Assembly: GCA_030770425.1 (NCBI GenBank)
Contig: JASJFT010000022.1
Coordinates: 186,001 to 250,000, forward strand
Length of the DNA: 64,000 nucleotides
From: Darksidea phi
Lineage: Eukaryota > Ascomycota > Dothideomycetes > Pleosporales > Lentitheciaceae
Direction: 5' to 3'
Shown: piece by piece, positions 57,688-64,000 of the stretch
Layout of the letters: each line of letters starts with the position of its first letter
Position numbering within the stretch: position 1 is the first letter of the stretch
Notes under the pieces: model-generated
Database searches by the model: none
Seen by the model: only the letters and a program-made list of their open reading frames with translations
What the model was told of the DNA's origin: nothing
Translations under genes and position numbers: made by a program

Positions 57688-60600
57688 ATGGATGGACTGG
57701 CAATGGAGCTTGAGCGGCTTCGGCTCGGCTATAGTTCTGCGGATATAGATGATCCAGGTTGGATAGACATTCGAGCGAGCGAACAACGCCCGCTGAAACG
57801 ATCGCGGAAGACTAAAGAAGACATCAAAAAAGAGCTCGAACATGAATTCTTACAGCCATCAAGGTCGTTCAACGTGCAGTGGTTGAATCAATTGCAGCAG
57901 CGGTGGGAAGCACCTACCGACTATCGCGGCCTCTTCGAAATCGCTCCGACTCAAACACGTACCATCATCCGGTTCACGCGCGAAGGCCTCGAGGGCCGTG
58001 TTACAGGATATAAAGAGGTTACAGTACCAGCGAACTCTGCTACAGCGAAGAACTCGACATCACTCTTGAGGAAGCCTGCAACCCGAGCCGAATTTGTTCG
58101 TGGCGCATCTGGCTTTTTCCCGTTTGCACCAGGCGGGTTGGATGGCGTGGAAGCTATTGCCGCCATTGAAGAAAAAGCACTTTTGCGCCAGGAGACCGCC
58201 AATGCGAAGCCGTCAGGCGGGCTTGACCGAGTGATCAACTTCAGTACCGAAGGTGGCCTTTTAGAGATACCGCCAGGCTTCACACGGGGGCTTGATTTCG
58301 AGAAGAAGCCCGCAACTGACACAAAAATCGCCAAGGAGGTTGAGGACACGCTCGGTGAGGAGCCGGCACCGACAAAGGTCGATGATACCGGGAACGATGG
58401 TATCGAAGAGACGAACGGGGTTGCCACACTTGAAGATGAGTCCCAGACGACTGGTGACGAAGAAATTGATTCTTTGCTGCCCGTTGAATTTCCGGCATTG
58501 GCTCCTCATGGGACACTCTCGATGGCTGCCTCTAAGAAGGGTGGTAAAGAATGGGCCCATATGGTGGATGTCAACCGAGACATCCACAATTTTCGAGAAC
58601 TTGTTCCCGAACCGGCGCGCGAATACCCCTTCGAGCTTGACACTTTTCAGAAAGAGGCTGTCTATCACCTTGAACATGGCGACTCCGTTTTTGTCGCTGC
58701 TCATACTTCTGCTGGTAAGACCGTTGTTGCCGAATATGCCATAGCTTTGGCGGCGAAACATATGACAAAGGCTATCTATACCTCCCCCATTAAAGCGCTT
58801 AGTAACCAAAAGTTTCGCGATTTCCGGCTCACCTTCGATGATGTTGGGATCCTAACAGGAGACGTTCAGATTCGTCCTGAGGCTAGTTGCCTCATCATGA
58901 CTACTGAGATTCTCCGGAGTATGTTGTACCGCGGCGCGGATCTCATCCGAGACGTTGAATTTGTGATATTTGACGAGGTTCACTACGTCAACGATCTAGA
59001 ACGAGGCGTCGTGTGGGAAGAGGTTATTATCATGCTTCCGGAGCATGTGACCCTGATCCTCCTCTCAGCCACAGTACCAAATACATATGAGTTCGCTTCT
59101 TGGGTGGGGAGAACGAAGAAGAAGAACATATATGTCATCTCCACGCCTAAACGCCCTGTCCCTTTGGAGCACTATCTTTGGGCCAATAAAAGCATGCACA
59201 AGATCGTTACTGCGGATAAAAAGTTTTTAGAAATTGGTTGGAAGGAAGCCAACGACATTCTCTCCGGCAAAGATAAGGTGAAGGCGCCACCGACAAGCGA
59301 GACCCAAGGAGGTCGAGGTGGTGGTGGCCGTGGTAGCGTTAGAGGAGGCCAGAACCAACGCGGCAGAGGTCAGCAGCAAGGACAACGAGGAGGTGCTCAG
59401 CGTGGTGGTGGTGCACCTGCTCAGAGAGGTCGTGGAAACATCGCCAGGACAGGACGTGGCGGAGGTAGAACGTCGGCCGCCCAAGACCGCAACATCTGGG
59501 TTCACCTTCTACAGCACCTACGAAGCAAGGATCTACTTCCTGCATGCATTTTCGTATTCTCCAAGAAACGTTGCGAAGAGAATGCCGACGCTCTTTCAAA
59601 TCTCGACTACTGCACGGCCACGGAGAAGAGCGCAATTCATATGACAATCGAGAAATCCCTTGCTAGACTCAGCCCAGGAGACCGCGGGCTTCCTCAGATT
59701 ACTAGGTTGAGAGAGTTGCTGAGTCGAGGCATTGCGGTGCATCACGGCGGCATGTTGCCAATTGTCAAGGAAGTGGTTGAGATTTTGTTCGCCCGAACAC
59801 TGGTGAAGATCCTCTTTGCGACAGAGACGTTTGCTATGGGTCTGAACCTTCCGACCAGAACTGTAGTGTTCTCTGGTTTCCGCAAACACGATGGTCGCCA
59901 ATTCCGAGATCTTTTACCTGGCGAGTACACTCAAATGGCCGGACGTGCAGGACGCCGAGGCCTTGACACCGTGGGTACAGTCATCATCTGCGCGCCGGGA
60001 GCAGATGAAGCACCGCCAATTACACGTCTAAGGCAGATGATGCTGGGAGAGCCCACCAAGCTTCGGTCGCAGTTCCGACTTACATACAACATGATACTCA
60101 ACTTGTTGCGCGTAGAAGCTCTAAAGATCGAAGAGATGATCAAGCGCAGCTTCAGCGAGAACGCGACTCAGGCTTTACTACCCGAACACGAGAAGAAAGT
60201 CAAGCTCTCAGAGGCAGATCTCGAAAAGGTGAAGAGGGAACCGTGCGACATATGCGATCTCGACCTTGAAGCATGCCACCAATCTTGCATGGACTATCAA
60301 CGGCTCACGAATGAGCTGCATCTAGCCTTGCTGATCAACCCAGTTGGCCGTCGAATACTTGGACCGAATCGACTGGTAGTGTACAAGAAGGTATACATAG
60401 TATGTAGATAAATACGCAGAACAAGCTAACCTCCATAGAACAATGTGCGCACCGTCGGCATGCTTACGAGAGAAGGGACCAGTAAGGGCAACGAACCCAC
60501 TGTCCAAGTATTGGAGATTGCAGCAAACCACCAACGCAGGGCTGATGATTTGTTACCATATCTACCCCCGTTCGCAAAGTTCTTCCGTGCGTTGCCAAAG

Positions 60601-61829
60601 AATCCAAAAGATCTTATTCTGAAGCGAGCACTCATTCCGCTCAATGACATTGAGTGCTTGACGCAGACAATCATTGATATCCCAGAAGGCGTGGACAACT
60701 TGTTCAAGAAAAGAGGTTATAATCCGCACGGCACTTATTCTGTTGCTCGAACTGACATTTCACTAGATGCTCTCAAACTTGCGCAAGATCAATTCGTGCC
60801 TCTATGTCAGTCTTGGAACTACCAGGACTGGGATGAGTATGACTACGACCGCATCAAAGTGCTCAAGTTCAAAGAAGTCGAGATGGCTAGAGCCAAAGCA
60901 GGACAAGAAGCTACTCAACGGGAGTGTCTGAAGTGTCCAGATTTCCTGAAGCACGTAAGTAAGACATTTTCAACTTCCAATGCTTTACTGATGACTGCAG
61001 TTTGCCATGGAACACGATGAGTGGCTCATCAAAGAAAACATTCTCCAGCTCCGACAGCTCATGTCAGATCAAAACCTCCAACTCCTTCCAGACTACGAAC
61101 AACGAATATCCGTGCTTAAGGACCTAGGCTTCGTCGATGAGGATTCCCGTGTCGAGCTCAAAGGCAAAGTTGCATGCGAGGTATGCCAGCCTTATCCTAC
61201 CATTAGCTACCACATCCCGCTAACGTCTTTGCCAGATCCATTCTGCCGACGAGCTTGTCCTAACCGAACTAATCCTAGAAAACGTCCTTGCAACCTATGA
61301 GCCTGAAGAAATCGTTGCACTTTTGTCCGCATTCGTCTTCCAAGAAAAGACTGATGTCGAACCCACACTAACCGCCAGCCTTGAACGTGGTGTTGCCAAG
61401 ATCGTTGAAATCTCGGAAAAAGTGAACCAACTACAGACGCTTCACCAAGTCATACTTTCCTCGGACGACTCCAACGACTTCGTAAGCAAGCCGCGCTTTG
61501 GTATGGTGGAAGTTGTATATGAGTGGGCGCGCGGAATGTCTTTCAACCGCATCACGGATTTGACGGATGTTATGGAAGGGACTATCGTGAGGGTGATCAC
61601 GAGGCTGGATGAGACGTGCAGGGAGGTCAAGAATGCGGCGAGAATTATCGGGGATCCAACGTTGTTCCAAAAGATGGGGACGTGTCAGGAGTTGATCAAA
61701 CGGTGAGTTTCACTTTTCGTATGGCCTGGGTTCAAGGGTTGGACAGATACGTGGCTTGCGACGTTGGATAGGATCGTGCTGACAGGGCGAAACAGTGACA
61801 TTTGCAATTGCGCCAGCTTGTACTTGTAG
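57688..61829 (+). CDS. ski2: Ski complex RNA helicase Ski2
   Basis: DExH helicase of the Ski complex, which feeds mRNA into the cytoplasmic exosome for 3'-5' decay. Five exons with introns at 60391-60438, 60955-61000, 61181-61235 and 61703-61795; 1299 residues, close to yeast Ski2. Walker A AHTSAGKT (338-345), DEVH box (429-432), SAT (460-462), motif [14 protein letters not shown] (749-760), then the arch/insertion region with [14 protein letters not shown] and the C-terminal helical bundle ([16 protein letters not shown]). The final exon is 34 nt and gives [11 protein letters not shown], the usual family ending. An Arg/Gly-rich insert (about 541-595) lies between the two RecA domains. Confidence 0.96.
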
Positions 61830-62355
61830 GACGGCTTGAGGTCGGGAGGAGTTGCCTGACTCGCGAATGCGGGGAAGAAGCTGGGGCGGGAGGGAGAGAG
61901 ATTGAAGGGTACCTGCCTAGCACAGTGGGGCATACTACCTCCAGCGTAGTCTTCGTAGCTAGCCTTAGTGGATGAAATGGAGGCCAAATCGAACATGTAA
62001 CAGATATGCGTGTCGCTGCCGGCAGCTGCGTACTATGAAGGAGCCACGTGCAGTCGGCGCTAACGCATTAGCTTCGTATTTCGCACCTGCAAATTCGACC
62101 CCCACCAGTCCCTCTTTCTTTTGCTAGAAACCCTGCTAACACGCCGAAGGGCGTCAGAGAAGCAAAATACCAGGCTTGACAGTGGACCGCACACACTTGC
62201 CTCGCGCATTCACCTCGCGATCACTGCCTCGAGGCGCCCAGCAAGCGTTGATCTCGCCTGCCCTCCCCCGCGCTGCTCACCGCACCGACTTGAGCTCACG
62301 TTATCCTCCGCGAAACCTTGGAACACAACACCACAACACCTAAACAACCACCAAG
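61830..62355. other. Intergenic, ski2 to importin gene
   Basis: Importin upstream region, with a CCACGTGC element at 62044-62051. No gene recognised. Confidence 0.5.
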
Positions 62356-64000
62356 ATGGATGTCGCGGCCTTGCGGGAGCGCGTGAAGAACACGCTCGAC
62401 GCCAATGCTGCCATCCGCCAGGCTGCTGAGCTCGACCTTAGACATGTAGGCACCCGAGCTGCAGTTCACCGCATTGTGTATCGTCCTAACAGCCCTAGGC
62501 CGAGGAGCAGCCCGGCTTCACGGATGCCCTGCTGAACATATTAGAGAGCGAGCAGGAGCAAGCCATCCGGCTGTCAAGTAAGCCCACACCCGCACCGCTG
62601 GTGGCGCCCTGCAGTACTAATTGCGCGCCCAGCTGTCGTCTACCTCAAGAACCGCATTTCGAAGGGCTGGAGCCCCGCCGAAGAATTTAGCCAGGCCAAA
62701 CCGATACCGGAGGAGGAGAAGCAGTCTTTCAGGAACCGCCTCGTCCCCATCCTCGTCGCCTCCCAGACCAACATCCGCGCTCAGCTTATCCCCACTCTCC
62801 AGAAGATCCTCGCGTTCGACTTCCCCCAGAAGTGGCCCAACTTCCTGGATATTACTATACAACTGCTGAATGCTGGGGATATTTCATCTGTGTTTGCGGG
62901 TGTGCAGTGCTTACTGGCAATATGCAAGATCTACAGGTTCAAGTCAGGCGAGAACCGTGCCGACTTTGACAAGATCGTGGCCATGTCATTCCCACAGCTG
63001 CTCAATCTCGGCAACCAGCTGGCCAATGAGACGAGCATGGAGGCTGGGGAGATTCTGAGGACGGTGCTGAAGGTGTACAAGCACGCGATATACGTGAGGA
63101 AGCCTATTTTATGGTGCCGAGCGCAGGCTGACCGAGACGCAGTTCGACCTCCCCGCCTCGTTGCGCGAACAGAACACCATGATCGGCTGGTGTACTCTGT
63201 TTCTGACCGTCGTGGGCAAAGAGCCTCCAGAGTGCTCCCTAGCTGACGAGTCCGACGAGCGCGAGACAAACCATTGGTGGAAGGCAAAGAAGTGGTCGTA
63301 TGCGAACCTGAATAGGCTATATGTCAGGTAGGTGCTTGCAGCATATTGGCCAAAATTCGTGTCGGCTAATACTAAATAGATACGGTAACCCTTCCGCGCT
63401 GACCAAGAACAACGACATCGACTACTCCGAGGTCGCCAAGTACTTCATTGCCAACTTCGCTCCCGAGATCCTCAAGATTTATCTGCAGCAGGTGGAGAAA
63501 TGGGTTGCCAAGCAGTTGTGGCTGTCCAAGGCCAGTTTGTACTACACCCTCAGCTTCTTGGACGAGTGCATCAAGCCCAAGTCCATGTGGAACTTGCTGA
63601 AGCCGCACACCGACAACCTCATCTCGCACCTAATATTTCCCGTCCTGTGCCAATCGGATGAGGACATTGAGCTTTTCGAGGACGAGCCACAAGAATATCT
63701 GCACCGGAAGCTGAACTTCTATGAGGAGGTCACTGCGCCAGATGTTGCCGCTACCAATTTCCTTGTCACGCTTACCAAGAGTCGACGGAAGCAGACATTC
63801 AGTGTTCTCAACTTCGTCAACGAAATAGTTAACCGGTACGAGTCTGCACCGGATAACGAGAAAAACCCGAGGGAAAAGGAGGGTGCGCTGCGTATGATTG
63901 GCACCCTCTCAGGTGTTATCCTTGGGAAGAAGAGTCCGATCGCAGATCAGGTGGAATACTTTTTCGTCCGTCACGTCTTCCCTGAATTTCGTAGCCCTCA
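62356..64000 (+). CDS. Importin-beta family karyopherin (importin-7/8, Nmd5/Sxm1 type), 5' part
   Basis: Nuclear transport receptor that binds Ran-GTP through its N-terminal HEAT repeats. Five exons in view with introns at 62446-62498, 62578-62632, 63094-63142 and 63328-63379; the frame is still open at the window edge. The importin-beta N-terminal domain is recognisable (QPGFTDALLNILESEQEQAI, VVYLKNRISKGW). The block NHWWKAKKWSYANLNRLYVR followed by YGNP is characteristic of the importin-7/8 branch, as is the later VAKQLWLSKASLYYTLSFLDE. The 49-bp intron at 63094-63142 hides FDLPASLREQN and is needed for the family match. Whether it is the Nmd5 or Sxm1 orthologue cannot be decided from the 5' part. 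Confidence 0.92.

Overview
The window looks like nuclear DNA from a filamentous ascomycete (Pezizomycotina, most likely Dothideomycetes). Introns are mostly 45-70 bp with GT..AG ends and CTAAC/CTAAT-like branch sites. Several proteins are typical of these fungi: the 21-kDa complex I subunit, a two-domain betaine-lipid synthase, a NACHT NLR, and a homeodomain factor with long Ser/Pro tails. The species cannot be named from this sequence. I rebuilt exon structures by eye from reading frame, splice sites and family similarity. In almost every multi-exon gene the phases close exactly, which is the main support for the coordinates. No database search was run.

Layout. 1-7.3 kb: 3' end of TOF1 (Timeless), a Ser/Pro-rich protein of unknown function, a hotdog thioesterase and TFIIH subunit TFB2. 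7.9-11.6 kb: a NACHT-type NLR. After a 2.6-kb gene-free stretch, 14-24 kb holds a Cys-rich membrane protein with a duplicated module, mitochondrial enoyl-CoA hydratase, RER1, betaine-lipid synthase BTA1 and proteasome ATPase RPT5. 24-25 kb is AT-rich and carries a tRNA-Arg gene, a decayed relative of it, and a doubtful small ORF containing a long inverted repeat. 25-36 kb: trimethyllysine dioxygenase (9 exons), a complex I subunit, the spliceosomal helicase Aquarius, a ferric reductase and a small protein built of 11-residue repeats. 37.5-42.6 kb: eIF4G. 42.6-53.8 kb is nearly empty apart from one homeobox gene. 53.8-64 kb is compact again: THO subunit HPR1/THOC1, CSM3 (Tipin), SKI2 and the 5' part of an importin-7/8 type karyopherin.

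How the genes relate. Most are single-copy housekeeping genes and I see no biosynthetic cluster or transposon. TOF1 and CSM3, which form one heterodimer in other eukaryotes, both lie in this window about 55 kb apart. THO, Aquarius and TFIIH also act where transcription, RNA processing and replication meet. Carnitine synthesis (TMLD), beta-oxidation (enoyl-CoA hydratase), a hotdog thioesterase and complex I share a mitochondrial fatty-acid and respiration theme. These links are functional associations, not evidence of an operon-like unit.

The most unusual items are the 11-mer repeat protein, the duplicated Cys module, the tRNA relic with an insertion at the canonical intron site, the inverted repeat at 24.7 kb, the repeat-bearing in-frame segment of eIF4G, and the large empty zone around the homeobox gene. 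I did not find a clearly new multi-gene system.
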